Of a stretch of 64,000 bases of DNA, positions 54,152-63,420 are shown piece after piece (within the stretch, counting starts at the first letter, position 1; each line of letters opens with the position of its first letter). Location: positions 2,747,001-2,811,000 of the forward strand of contig NZ_CP043051.1 in the NCBI RefSeq assembly GCF_008121495.1. Reading direction: 5' to 3'. The notes under the pieces are model-generated. The model was not told the DNA's origin and did not search any database. It was given only the letters and a program-made list of their open reading frames with translations. The stretch is from Mediterraneibacter gnavus ATCC 29149 (GTDB lineage: Bacteria > Bacillota > Clostridia > Lachnospirales > Lachnospiraceae). Position numbers and translations under genes: made by a program.

Positions 54152-54250
54152 CGGAAATGGGCGGGAAATGTCAGCGTTACAACTTTACAGAACGAAAAAA
54201 GAGTGATAAAATGGAACAACGAGTTTATGAGATAAAAGGAGAATTGAGCA

Positions 54251-54982
54251 ATGTCAGGACATTCAAAATTTGCAAATATTAAGCACAAAAAAGAGAAAAA
54301 TGATGCAGCAAAGGGAAAGATTTTTACGAAGCTTGGTAGAGAGCTTGCGGTTGCAGTAAAAGAAGGCGGCGGTCCGGATCCGGCAAACAACAGCCGTCTG
54401 CGTGATGTGATCGCAAAGGCGAAAGCAAACAACATGCCGAATGATACGATCGACAGAAACATCAAGAAAGCGGCAGGAGAAGGTTCTGGAGACAACTACG
54501 AACACATCACATACGAGGGATACGGGCCAAACGGAACAGCGATCATTGTAAAGACACTGACAGACAACAAGAACCGTACTGCATCCAACGTAAGAAATGC
54601 ATTCACAAAAGGAAGCGGAAATGTAGGAACACCGGGATGCGTCTCTTTTATGTTTGATGAAAAGGGACAGATCATCGTTGCAAAAGAAGACTGCGATATG
54701 GATGCAGATGAACTGATGATGATGGCTCTGGACTTTGGGGCGGAAGATTTTTCAGAAGAAGAGGAGAGTTTTGAGATTCTGACTGCTCCGGAAGATTTCA
54801 GTGAAGTGCGCCTGAAATTAGAGGAAGCAGGAATCGTCATGGCAGATGCGGAAGTGACGATGATCCCGCAGACTTATGTGGAGCTGACAAGTGAAGAGGA
54901 TATCAAAAATATCCAGAAAACACTGGATCTTCTCGATGAGGATGATGATGTTCAGGACGTGTACCACAACTGGGATGAGTAA
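54251..54982 (+). CDS. yebC: YebC/PmpR family protein
   Basis: A 243-residue protein of the YebC/TACO1 family. It begins [40 protein letters not shown] and includes [15 protein letters not shown] and [15 protein letters not shown], all family hallmarks. Members were described as transcriptional regulators (PmpR), and more recently as translation factors easing proline-rich stalls. AAAGGAGAATTGAGC precedes the ATG. It lies about 100 bases after mazF and before a stretch leading to a small gene at 55083. Confidence 0.95.
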   Translation: MSGHSKFANIKHKKEKNDAAKGKIFTKLGRELAVAVKEGGGPDPANNSRLRDVIAKAKANNMPNDTIDRNIKKAAGEGSGDNYEHITYEGYGPNGTAIIVKTLTDNKNRTASNVRNAFTKGSGNVGTPGCVSFMFDEKGQIIVAKEDCDMDADELMMMALDFGAEDFSEEEESFEILTAPEDFSEVRLKLEEAGIVMADAEVTMIPQTYVELTSEEDIKNIQKTLDLLDEDDDVQDVYHNWDE

Positions 54983-55082
54983 GCACACCTTACATAGATT
55001 TTAAATAGTGATAATGAAACTATAATAAACATACATTAGAATGGTATCAGAAGTTGTTTATCAATGGTTTGGAGGTATCACT

Positions 55083-55214
55083 ATGGTAAAAGAAAGAAGA
55101 AGTGCAAAACGGATTAAATATGATATGGTTCGTGTTTACTCCAAAATGGAGACTCATGTAGATGGGAAAGCAAAAAGTGTTTTCAAAAGAAAGCCTTATG
55201 CTCTCGCAAAATAA
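55083..55214 (+). CDS. Small basic protein, 43 residues, unknown function
   Basis: The frame reads MVKERRSAKRIKYDMVRVY, then SKMETHVDGKAKSVFKRKPY and ALAK, 43 residues with 14 Lys/Arg and 4 Asp/Glu. A GGAGG about 8 bases before the ATG, a TATAAT at 55021-55026, and a strong terminator at 55223 right after the stop suggest a real single-gene unit. It has no cysteines, signal peptide or hydrophobic segment; its basic nature hints at RNA, DNA or ribosome association, but nothing more can be said. I do not recognise the family. Confidence 0.65.
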   Translation: MVKERRSAKRIKYDMVRVYSKMETHVDGKAKSVFKRKPYALAK

Positions 55215-55222
55215 GAATAAAG

Positions 55223-55263
55223 AACAGGTCTGTCGGTATCTGGAAATCCGGCAGACCTGTTTC
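55223..55263 (+). terminator. Terminator after the small basic ORF
   Basis: AACAGGTCTGTCGG (55223-55236) and CCGGCAGACCTGTT (55248-55261) form a 14-base stem with one G-U pair, followed by T-rich sequence. Confidence 0.88.
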
Positions 55264-55349
55264 TTTATGCAAAAAAATTGAAATGCAGTATCAGATATGC
55301 TATACTGAACAATGGTATAAAAGGAAATACAACAAAAAGAGGAATGCCA

Positions 55350-56129
55350 ATGAGTCAGAATAGCTTACAGAATGATTTGATTGTTTTGTATGAAAAAACC
55401 AGAGAAAAAGTACGGGGATTTCAGAAGAAAACATATCAGTCAGACATGGGAATTTTAAAAGAAGAAAATCAGACACTGCTGGAATGTGTGAAAGAAACAA
55501 TTGAAAAATCTGAAAAATGTATGCAGGAAGTTGCGGGGTATGTTCCGGAATATGCATCGGAGATGCTCTCTCAGATTGATTCCAAGCGAAAAAGAGAAGC
55601 GGCAGTTATTGATCACAACATGGCTATGGTAGCTTTTTTTGTTCCGCTGATGGGGGAAATTCAGAGTACGCAGACGAAGATATTTACGGAGAAAATCGTG
55701 GAGTTATGGAATCAGAAGGTACCTGGCAGCAAAATCGGACACTCGGATGCTGCAAGTATTGAGAATGGGTTTAAAAAAGGAGTTTTCTGTTATATTACAA
55801 CAGCTGTCTGTAAGAGTCTGAACAAGCCAGATGATTGCTATGAACTGAATCTTTTGAGGGAATACAGAGATCAGTATCTGATGGGGACAAAGGATGGAGA
55901 GATTCTTGTAAAAGAGTATTATAATATTGCTCCGACAATCGTAAAGCGGATTGACCGCAGTCCGGACGCATCAGAAATTTATGCGGATATCTGGGAAAAG
56001 TATTTAAAGCCGTGTGTACGCCTGATTGAAGCGGGCGAACAAGAAGAATGCAGAGAATTGTACACAAAGATGGTTCGTTCTCTGGAGAAGAAATATTTGT
56101 ATTCAGTAGGAGGAGAGAAAAATGAGTAA
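55350..56129 (+). CDS. CFI-box-type conserved protein of unknown function
   Basis: A 259-residue protein, mostly helical and soluble. Its N-terminal 90 residues are charged and look coiled-coil (KTREKVRGFQKKTYQSDMGILKEENQTLLE, residues key K/E repeats). From about residue 148 the segment FCYITTAVCKSLNKPDDCYELNLLREYRDQYLM resembles the CFI-box ('CFIATAA...LLR.FRD..L') C-terminal domain seen in many bacteria. Function is unknown. ATG 55350 is preferred since AGAGGAA sits 8 bases upstream. Its end overlaps metY by 8 bases, so the two are translated together. Confidence 0.75.
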   Translation: MSQNSLQNDLIVLYEKTREKVRGFQKKTYQSDMGILKEENQTLLECVKETIEKSEKCMQEVAGYVPEYASEMLSQIDSKRKREAAVIDHNMAMVAFFVPLMGEIQSTQTKIFTEKIVELWNQKVPGSKIGHSDAASIENGFKKGVFCYITTAVCKSLNKPDDCYELNLLREYRDQYLMGTKDGEILVKEYYNIAPTIVKRIDRSPDASEIYADIWEKYLKPCVRLIEAGEQEECRELYTKMVRSLEKKYLYSVGGEKNE

Positions 56130-57396
56130 TTACAAGACAGAGACAAAATGTATACAATCCGGATATGAACCGGGTAATGGAGAGGCGAGAGTTCTTCCTA
56201 TTTATCAGAGTACAACATTTCGATATACAAGCAGTGAACAGATGGGGCGTCTGTTTGACTTAGAGGAGTCCGGTTATTTTTATACCAGACTTCAGAATCC
56301 GACCAATGATGCGGTTGCTGCAAAAATCTGTGATCTGGAAGGCGGAGTGGCAGCAATGCTGACATCATCCGGACAGGCAGCTAATTTCTATGCGATTATG
56401 AATATCGTGGAAGCGGGAGATCATATTGTCTGTGCATCTGCTCTTTACGGAGGTACCTACAATCTGTATGCCCATACGATCAAAAAAATGGGTGTAGAAG
56501 CTACGTTTGTAGATCCTGAGTGTACGCAGGAAGAGCTGGATGCAGCATTTCAGGAAAATACAAAAGCAGTATTTGGAGAGACAATCGCCAATCCTGCCCT
56601 CGTTGTTCTGGATCTGGAAAAATTTGCAAATGCCGCACATGCACATGGTGTGCCGTTTATTGTGGATAATACATTTGCAACACCGATCAACTGCCGTCCG
56701 TTTGAATGGGGCGCGGATATTGTGACACATTCTACTACAAAATATATGGACGGACATGCCGCTTGCGTGGGCGGTGCGATCGTGGACAGCGGAAATTTTG
56801 ACTGGGAGACACACAAAGAAAAATTCCCGGGACTGACAACTCCGGATGAGACATATCATGGAATTGTATATACAGAAAAATTTGGCAAAGGTGCGTATAT
56901 TACAAAGGCAACTGCACAGCTGATGAGAGATCTCGGCTCTATCCAGTCACCGCAGAATGCATTTCTGTTAAACATCGGACTGGAGACACTGCATTTAAGA
57001 GTGCCGCGCCACTGTGAAAATGCAGTTAAGGTGGCAGAGTATCTGAAAAATCATGAGAAGGTGGCATGGGTGCGCTGTCCATCACTTCCGGGAGACAAAT
57101 ATTATGATCTTGCGCAGAAATATATGCCAAACGGAACCTGCGGTGTCATCACATTCGGTCTCAAAGGCGGCAGAGACGCTGCAGTTGAGATGATGGATCG
57201 ATTAAAAATGGTAGCGATCGTGACACATGTAGCGGATGCCAGAAGCTGTGTTCTTCATCCTGCCAGCCACACGCATCGTCAGATGAATGACAAAGAGCTG
57301 GTAGAAGCAGGCGTTCAGCCGGATCTGATCCGTTTCAGTGTGGGAATTGAAAATATAGAAGATATTATTGCGGATGTCGAGCAGGCACTTCGTTAA
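56122..57396 (+). CDS. metY: O-acetylhomoserine sulfhydrylase (Cys/Met metabolism PLP family)
   Basis: Converts O-acetylhomoserine and sulfide to homocysteine, or methanethiol to methionine. The 424 residues have the PLP lysine K207 in THSTTKYMDGHA, the YTRLQNPTNDAVAAKICDLEGG region with its cofactor-phosphate Tyr/Arg, and SSGQAANFYAIMNI. The long insertion after the lysine (FDWETHKEKFPGLTTPDETYHG) is typical of MetY rather than MetB or methionine gamma-lyase. Together with the acetyl-type MetA at 1.8 kb it forms a direct sulfhydrylation route. Overlaps the preceding gene by 8 bases; a terminator follows. Confidence 0.92.
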   Translation: MSNYKTETKCIQSGYEPGNGEARVLPIYQSTTFRYTSSEQMGRLFDLEESGYFYTRLQNPTNDAVAAKICDLEGGVAAMLTSSGQAANFYAIMNIVEAGDHIVCASALYGGTYNLYAHTIKKMGVEATFVDPECTQEELDAAFQENTKAVFGETIANPALVVLDLEKFANAAHAHGVPFIVDNTFATPINCRPFEWGADIVTHSTTKYMDGHAACVGGAIVDSGNFDWETHKEKFPGLTTPDETYHGIVYTEKFGKGAYITKATAQLMRDLGSIQSPQNAFLLNIGLETLHLRVPRHCENAVKVAEYLKNHEKVAWVRCPSLPGDKYYDLAQKYMPNGTCGVITFGLKGGRDAAVEMMDRLKMVAIVTHVADARSCVLHPASHTHRQMNDKELVEAGVQPDLIRFSVGIENIEDIIADVEQALR

Positions 57397-57402
57397 TTCA
57401 AG

Positions 57403-57441
57403 ATGGTATGGATGTATACAAGAGGCATCCATACCATTTTT
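57403..57441 (+). terminator. Terminator after metY
   Basis: ATGGTATGGATG (57403-57414) and CATCCATACCAT (57426-57437) form a perfect 12-base stem followed by T5. Confidence 0.9.
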
Positions 57442-57549
57442 GCGTGAAAAATCATCATTTTCCGTATAAACAAGGGCGGTTGATCGAATACTAAAGTATC
57501 CGGCTGTCCAAGTACAGACCTGAAAATAGAGAAAAGAAGGTAGAAGATC

Positions 57550-58239
57550 ATGGAAAATGAGGAGAAGCAAAGACAACGTCTGGATAAAAACGAAGAGATT
57601 AAAGAGACCGGCACCTTAAATCTGAATGGAAACGGGCACAAAGCGAACATACAGCTTCTGACGATCATTGGAGAGATTGAAGGGCATGAGGCTGTTTCCG
57701 GAAACACAAAAGCCACCAAATATGAGCATTTGATTCCAAGACTGGCAGAGGTGGAGGATGACGATGAAGTGGATGGAGTTTTGATTTTACTCAATACACT
57801 GGGCGGTGATGTGGAGGCAGGGCTGGCGATCGCGGAAATGATCGCATCCTTAAGCAAACCAACGGTCTCTCTGGTTCTGGGAGGAAGCCACTCCATCGGC
57901 GGACCGCTTGCAGTTTCCGCAGATTATTCTTTTATTGTGCCGAGTGGAACAATGATCGTGCATCCGGTGAGATCCTCCGGGATGTTTATTGGAGTGATTC
58001 AGAGTTATCGTAATATGGAAAAGACGCAGGATCGGATTACCCGGTTTATCGCAGCTCATTCGCAGATTACCAAAGAACGTCTGGAAGAATTGATGTTGGA
58101 TTCCACACAGTTGGTAAAAGATGTCGGGACTATGTTAGAAGGGGAAGATGCAGTCAGAGAAGGCATGATCGATGAGGTTGGAGGAATCAGCATGGCATTG
58201 AAAAAGCTGCGGGAAATGATCCGGCAGAAAAAATGTTAA
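57550..58239 (+). CDS. ClpP-like protease (TepA/YmfB family)
   Basis: A 229-residue ClpP/crotonase-fold serine protease lacking a signal peptide. Family segments are LLNTLGGDVEAGLAIAEMI, the nucleophile Ser in GGSHSIGGPLAVSAD, and the catalytic His in GTMIVHPVRSSG. It is close to the translocation-enhancing protein TepA of Bacillus, where the gene likewise sits just upstream of the spoIIIE/ftsK gene. GAAGG lies about 8 bases before the ATG, and 64 bases separate it from ftsK. Confidence 0.9.
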   Translation: MENEEKQRQRLDKNEEIKETGTLNLNGNGHKANIQLLTIIGEIEGHEAVSGNTKATKYEHLIPRLAEVEDDDEVDGVLILLNTLGGDVEAGLAIAEMIASLSKPTVSLVLGGSHSIGGPLAVSADYSFIVPSGTMIVHPVRSSGMFIGVIQSYRNMEKTQDRITRFIAAHSQITKERLEELMLDSTQLVKDVGTMLEGEDAVREGMIDEVGGISMALKKLREMIRQKKC

Positions 58240-58303
58240 TGACACACTTTTCAATTGATGTTATACTAGATGTAGTATGTGTAATTATCAAGGGGGAAGT
58301 ATT

Positions 58304-60868
58304 ATGGCTGCAAAGTCAACAAGGAAAAAGAAAACTACAAGAAAAAAGTCATCCAAAAATCAGGCAAGTACATCCCTGAACAGTGAAATTTTGATTCTGG
58401 TCATGTTTGCGGTCTGTGTGCTGATGCTTTTAAGCAATTTTGGAGTCATAGGGATTGCAGGCAGTGCGATCTCTTCTGTACTCTTTGGTTTTTTCGGAGT
58501 GATGGCATATATTCTGCCGTTTCTCTTATTTGGCGTGGTTGCTTTTGGAATTTCGAATAAAGGCAATACACACGCCTACATAAAAATTGCAGCATGTGTG
58601 GCCTTATTGTTTGCAATCTGTGCATTTTTCCAGCTGGTGATGCATCCTTTTGATGCCAAAGAAAGTCTGTGGAGCTATTATCAGTATGCCAGTGATTACA
58701 GAAAAGCGGGCGGTCTTACAGGGGGCTGTCTGGTGAAGATTCTGTGTCCGTTTATTGGTGTGGTAGGCGCTTATGTGGTACTCGTTGTACTTATGGTAAT
58801 CTGTGTGATTCTGATCACAGAACGTTCTCTGCTTGCACCTCTTGGAAAAGGAAGCAAAAAGGCGTATGCAGATATGAAGCGCCGGCAGGGAGAAGCATCT
58901 GCCCGGCGTGCGAAGAACAGAGAAGAAAAACGAAGACAGGCAGAAGAAGCAAAGACAGAACCGAATGATTCTTCCAGAAGAAGTGATCATAAAGTATCGG
59001 GTGTTTCTTTTGCAACAACGCTGCAGGCCCAGGAAAGTGAAGTGCCAAAGGAGACAACAGCGAAAAAGCGTAAAAAGAATTCTTCAGGAAAAGATCCGGA
59101 TATGCGGGAACTGACTGTTTCACAGGAATCGGATTTTTCAGAGTCACTGCCGTCTCCATTTGAAGATTTTGTGATCAATCGTCCGGAAAGCACGGCGTCG
59201 GATGCGAGCGCAGTGGATACTCCATTATGGGAGAATGAACCGGAACCGGCAGAAGAGGGCAACATGACGCAGGAGGATGTTCCGGAAGAGTCAGTCCGTA
59301 CAAGGAAGAAGACCAAGGCGAGTGCGGCAGCTGTGGAAGCAGAGACTGTTCAGGTAGAACAGAGTATCAAAGAGCAGGAGCAGCAGCCGAAGAAAGTGTA
59401 CAAGATTCCGCCAATGAATCTTCTGACAAAAGGGAAAAAGGGCGGCGGAGACTCGGATGCCCAGTTGCGCGCCACGGCCCAGAAACTGGAGCAGACCCTG
59501 CAGAATTTCGGGGTTCGCGTTCATGTAACAAATGCAAGCTGCGGACCGTCTGTGACGCGGTATGAGCTGCAGCCGGAACAAGGTGTGAAGGTAAGTAAGA
59601 TTGTAGGTCTGGCAGATGACATCAAATTAAATCTGGCAGCGGCAGATATCCGGATCGAGGCGCCGATTCCGGGAAAAGCAGCCGTTGGGATTGAGGTCCC
59701 GAACCAGGAGAATACGGCAGTGATGCTTAGGGACCTGTTAGAATCCGGGGAATTTAAAAATTCCACAGCGAATATTCCGTTTGCCGTGGGAAAAGATATT
59801 TCAGGAAAGACGGTGATCGCAGATATCGCAAAGATGCCGCATTTACTTGTGGCAGGAGCGACAGGATCCGGAAAGTCGGTATGTATCAATACGCTGATCA
59901 TGAGTATTTTATACCATGCAGATCCGGAAGAAGTAAAACTGATCATGGTGGATCCCAAAGTAGTGGAACTAAGTGTCTATAATGGAATTCCGCACTTGCT
60001 GATCCCGGTCGTGACGGACCCGAAAAAAGCAGCAGGCGCTCTGAACTGGGCAGTCGCTGAGATGATGAAGCGGTATCAGCTGTTTGCCCAGCAGAATGTC
60101 CGGGATCTGAAAGGATACAATGAAAAGATTGCGCAAATGACAGAAGAAGGAGCTCCGAAAAAACTGCCGAAGATTGTGATCATTGTAGATGAGCTGGCGG
60201 ATCTGATGATGGTGGCGCCGGGGGAAGTAGAAGGCGCGATCTGCCGTCTGGCGCAGCTTGCCAGAGCGGCGGGACTGCATCTGATCATTGCAACACAGCG
60301 GCCTTCGGTGAATGTCATCACAGGTCTGATCAAGGCCAATATGCCGTCCAGAATCGCATTTTCTGTCTCATCAGGAGTAGATTCCAGGACGATCATTGAT
60401 ATGAATGGAGCGGAGAAACTGCTTGGAAAGGGAGATATGCTGTTTTATCCGACAGGATATCCAAAACCGGTCCGTGTGCAGGGATCCTTTGTTTCAGATA
60501 AAGAAGTGCAGAAGGTTGTGGACTATCTCATCGAACACAACGGAAATGCCTCCTACAGTGAAGAAGTGGAGGAGCACGTAAATTCCGATCTGCCGTCACC
60601 GGTTCCTGGGATACAGGGAGCCGGGGTGCAGGATAATGCAAATGAGCAGGATGCATATTTTGCAGATGCAGGACGGCTGATCATTGAAAAAGAAAAAGCA
60701 TCCATTGGAATGCTCCAGAGGATGTTTAAAATCGGCTTCAACCGGGCAGCCCGGATTATGGATCAGCTTGCCAGTGCAGGAGTGGTCGGAGAAGAAGTCG
60801 GAACAAAACCAAGAAAAGTACTGATGACAAAAGAAGAATTTGAACAGTACATTCAGGAAAATTTATAA
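58304..60868 (+). CDS. ftsK: DNA translocase FtsK/SpoIIIE
   Basis: Pumps chromosomal DNA through the division or sporulation septum. The 854 residues have a basic N-terminal tail, about four membrane helices (35-175), a charged low-complexity linker (about 180-370), the alpha-beta motor with P-loop [16 protein letters not shown] near residue 516 and Walker [12 protein letters not shown], and a C-terminal gamma winged helix ([24 protein letters not shown]) that reads orienting DNA motifs. ATG 58304 follows AGGGGGAAG; the frame opens slightly upstream. In a spore former it may serve as SpoIIIE. Confidence 0.95.
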   Translation: MAAKSTRKKKTTRKKSSKNQASTSLNSEILILVMFAVCVLMLLSNFGVIGIAGSAISSVLFGFFGVMAYILPFLLFGVVAFGISNKGNTHAYIKIAACVALLFAICAFFQLVMHPFDAKESLWSYYQYASDYRKAGGLTGGCLVKILCPFIGVVGAYVVLVVLMVICVILITERSLLAPLGKGSKKAYADMKRRQGEASARRAKNREEKRRQAEEAKTEPNDSSRRSDHKVSGVSFATTLQAQESEVPKETTAKKRKKNSSGKDPDMRELTVSQESDFSESLPSPFEDFVINRPESTASDASAVDTPLWENEPEPAEEGNMTQEDVPEESVRTRKKTKASAAAVEAETVQVEQSIKEQEQQPKKVYKIPPMNLLTKGKKGGGDSDAQLRATAQKLEQTLQNFGVRVHVTNASCGPSVTRYELQPEQGVKVSKIVGLADDIKLNLAAADIRIEAPIPGKAAVGIEVPNQENTAVMLRDLLESGEFKNSTANIPFAVGKDISGKTVIADIAKMPHLLVAGATGSGKSVCINTLIMSILYHADPEEVKLIMVDPKVVELSVYNGIPHLLIPVVTDPKKAAGALNWAVAEMMKRYQLFAQQNVRDLKGYNEKIAQMTEEGAPKKLPKIVIIVDELADLMMVAPGEVEGAICRLAQLARAAGLHLIIATQRPSVNVITGLIKANMPSRIAFSVSSGVDSRTIIDMNGAEKLLGKGDMLFYPTGYPKPVRVQGSFVSDKEVQKVVDYLIEHNGNASYSEEVEEHVNSDLPSPVPGIQGAGVQDNANEQDAYFADAGRLIIEKEKASIGMLQRMFKIGFNRAARIMDQLASAGVVGEEVGTKPRKVLMTKEEFEQYIQENL

Positions 60869-60887
60869 TGCAGTGGAGGAAGAAATG

Positions 60888-62558
60888 ATGAAAACAGATA
60901 TTCAGATCGCACAGGAAGCAGAATTAATGCACATCAAAGACGTGGCAGCGTCTATCGGAATTTCAGAAGAGGAACTGGAGTTTTATGGAAAGTACAAAGC
61001 GAAGCTCTCCGATGAACTCTGGGAGAACGTAAAAGACCGCAAGGATGGAAAACTGGTTCTTGTGACAGCCATCAATCCGACCCCGGCAGGAGAAGGAAAG
61101 ACCACGATCACAGTAGGTCTGGGTGAGGCATTTGCAAAAATGAATAAAAAGGCAATCATCGCACTGCGTGAACCATCTCTTGGACCATGTTTTGGAATCA
61201 AAGGCGGAGCAGCAGGAGGCGGGTATGCACAGGTTCTCCCAATGGAAGATCTGAATCTGCATTTCACCGGAGATTTCCACGCGATCACTTCTGCGAATAA
61301 TCTGCTGGCTGCCATGTTGGATAATCACATTCAGCAGGGCAATGCATTGGGAATTGATCCGAGAAATATTGTCTGGAAACGCTGCGTGGACATGAACGAC
61401 AGAGTTCTTCGCAACATCGTAGTAGGACTTGGAAACAAGATGGATGGAATGGTGAGAGAAGACCATTTTGTGATCACAGTCGCATCTGAGATCATGGCAA
61501 TCCTTTGTCTTGCAGATGATCTTGCAGATCTGAAACGCCGCCTGGGACGAATCATCGTGGCATATACATTTGAAGGCAATCCGGTAACAGCAGACGATCT
61601 TCAGGCAACAGGCGCCATGACTGCACTGTTAAAGGATGCGATCAAACCGAATATGATCCAGACACTGGAGCACACACCGGCACTGGTACACGGCGGACCG
61701 TTTGCCAATATCGCACACGGCTGCAACAGTGTCCGCGCGACAAAGCTGGCTTTAAAAATCAGCGATATTACAATTACAGAAGCCGGATTCGGAGCGGATC
61801 TTGGAGCTGAGAAATTTATGGATATCAAATGCCGTAAAGCGGGATTAAAACCGGACGCAGTGGTACTTGTAGCGACAGTGCGGGCACTGAAATACAATGG
61901 CGGAGTTGCAAAACAGGATCTGGGCGAAGAAAATCTGGAAGCACTGAAAAAAGGAATCGTGAATCTGGAAAAACACATTGAGAATATTCAGAAATACGGC
62001 GTTCCTGTTGTAGTAACACTGAATTCCTTTGTTACAGATACGGAAGCGGAAAATGAATTTATCCGCAGCTTCTGTGAAGAAAGAGACTGTGAATTCGCCC
62101 TTGCAAAGGTATGGGAAAAAGGCGGAGAAGGCGGAATCGAACTGGCAGAAAAAGTGTTGGATACACTGGAGAATAAGGAAAGCAATTTCCATGTACTGTA
62201 TGAGGATGAACTTTCTCTGACAGAAAAGATCGAGAAGATTTCAAAAGAGATTTACGGGGCAAACGGTGTTGTCTATGAGCCGGCTGCAAAGAAACAGCTT
62301 GCGAAGATCGAAGAGATGGGATTTGGACATTTCCCTATCTGTATGGCAAAGAATCAGTATTCTCTGTCAGATGATGCGAAAAAACTGGGACGTCCGGAAA
62401 ACTTTGACATCCATATCCGTGAAGTTTATGTCAGCGCAGGTGCCGGATTTGTCGTTGCTCTGACAGGTGCGGTGATGACAATGCCTGGACTTCCGAAAGT
62501 CCCTGCTGCAAATAACATCGATGTAACAGATGACGGTAAAATTACAGGACTGTTTTAA
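60888..62558 (+). CDS. fhs: Formate--tetrahydrofolate ligase
   Basis: ATP-dependent formation of 10-formyl-THF from formate, feeding purine synthesis, serine/glycine interconversion or the Wood-Ljungdahl methyl branch. The 556 residues equal the family length. The P-loop is [10 protein letters not shown] (64-73); [23 protein letters not shown] is the strongly conserved substrate/K+ region. ATG 60888 is 8 bases after GGAGG; an adjacent ATG at 60885 is possible. folD follows after 11 bases, so the two C1 genes are co-transcribed. No other acetogenesis genes are in the window. Confidence 0.97.
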   Translation: MKTDIQIAQEAELMHIKDVAASIGISEEELEFYGKYKAKLSDELWENVKDRKDGKLVLVTAINPTPAGEGKTTITVGLGEAFAKMNKKAIIALREPSLGPCFGIKGGAAGGGYAQVLPMEDLNLHFTGDFHAITSANNLLAAMLDNHIQQGNALGIDPRNIVWKRCVDMNDRVLRNIVVGLGNKMDGMVREDHFVITVASEIMAILCLADDLADLKRRLGRIIVAYTFEGNPVTADDLQATGAMTALLKDAIKPNMIQTLEHTPALVHGGPFANIAHGCNSVRATKLALKISDITITEAGFGADLGAEKFMDIKCRKAGLKPDAVVLVATVRALKYNGGVAKQDLGEENLEALKKGIVNLEKHIENIQKYGVPVVVTLNSFVTDTEAENEFIRSFCEERDCEFALAKVWEKGGEGGIELAEKVLDTLENKESNFHVLYEDELSLTEKIEKISKEIYGANGVVYEPAAKKQLAKIEEMGFGHFPICMAKNQYSLSDDAKKLGRPENFDIHIREVYVSAGAGFVVALTGAVMTMPGLPKVPAANNIDVTDDGKITGLF

Positions 62559-62569
62559 AGGAGTATTGA

Positions 62570-63409
62570 ATGGCACAGATAATTGACGGAAAACGAATTG
62601 CAAAAGAAATCAAAGATAAATTGAAAGAAGAAGTATCCGTGCTGAAAGAAAGAGGCACCAAGATCTGTCTGGCAGTGATTCAGGTAGGGCAGGATGCGGC
62701 TTCTTCGGTATATGTAAACAACAAGAAAAAGGCGTGCGCCTATATCGGGATCGACTCCGTTTCGTATGAGTTAAAAGAGGCTACAACAGAAGCGGAACTG
62801 GTAGAATTGATCGAGAAACTGAATCATACAGAGAAGGTACATGGAATCCTGGTACAGCTTCCGCTTCCGGCACACATTGATGAAGACCGGATCATACGTA
62901 CGATTTCACCGGACAAGGATGTAGACGGATTTCATCCGGTGAACGTGGGACGGCTCTGGCTCGGAGAGACCGGATTTGTATCCTGCACACCGGCGGGGAT
63001 CATTCAGCTTTTGAAGTATTCCGGAATTGAGATTGCAGGAAAAGAGTGCGTGGTGATCGGGCGAAGCAACATTGTAGGAAAGCCGATGGCAGCACTGCTT
63101 CTGCGTGAGAATGGGACCGTGACGGTTGCACATTCCAGGACAGCAGATCTAAAAGAAGTGACACGCAGAGCAGATATTCTGATCGCAGCAGTCGGACAGA
63201 CGAAGATGATCACAGCAGAGTACATAAAAGAAGGCGCGGTTGTGATCGATGTGGGAATGCACAGAGATGCCCAAAACCATCTCTGTGGAGATGTGGATTT
63301 TGAGGATGTGTATTCCAGAGCATCTGCCATTACGCCGGTACCTGGCGGGGTAGGTCCGATGACAATCGCCATGCTGATGAACAATTGCGTGCAGGCCGCA
63401 CGCGATTAG
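62570..63409 (+). CDS. folD: Methylenetetrahydrofolate dehydrogenase/cyclohydrolase
   Basis: Interconverts methylene-, methenyl- and 10-formyl-THF with NADP. The 279 residues contain the catalytic Lys in YVNNKKKACAYIGIDS (family YVxxKxKxAxxxGI), VQLPLPAHIDEDRI, the PDKDVDGFHPVN motif, the NADP loop VIGRSNIVGKPMAALLL, and TPVPGGVGPMTIAMLMNN. It lies just after fhs, and the next gene (63421) starts 12 bases later. Confidence 0.97.
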   Translation: MAQIIDGKRIAKEIKDKLKEEVSVLKERGTKICLAVIQVGQDAASSVYVNNKKKACAYIGIDSVSYELKEATTEAELVELIEKLNHTEKVHGILVQLPLPAHIDEDRIIRTISPDKDVDGFHPVNVGRLWLGETGFVSCTPAGIIQLLKYSGIEIAGKECVVIGRSNIVGKPMAALLLRENGTVTVAHSRTADLKEVTRRADILIAAVGQTKMITAEYIKEGAVVIDVGMHRDAQNHLCGDVDFEDVYSRASAITPVPGGVGPMTIAMLMNNCVQAARD

Positions 63410-63420
63410 GAGGAACTAAT

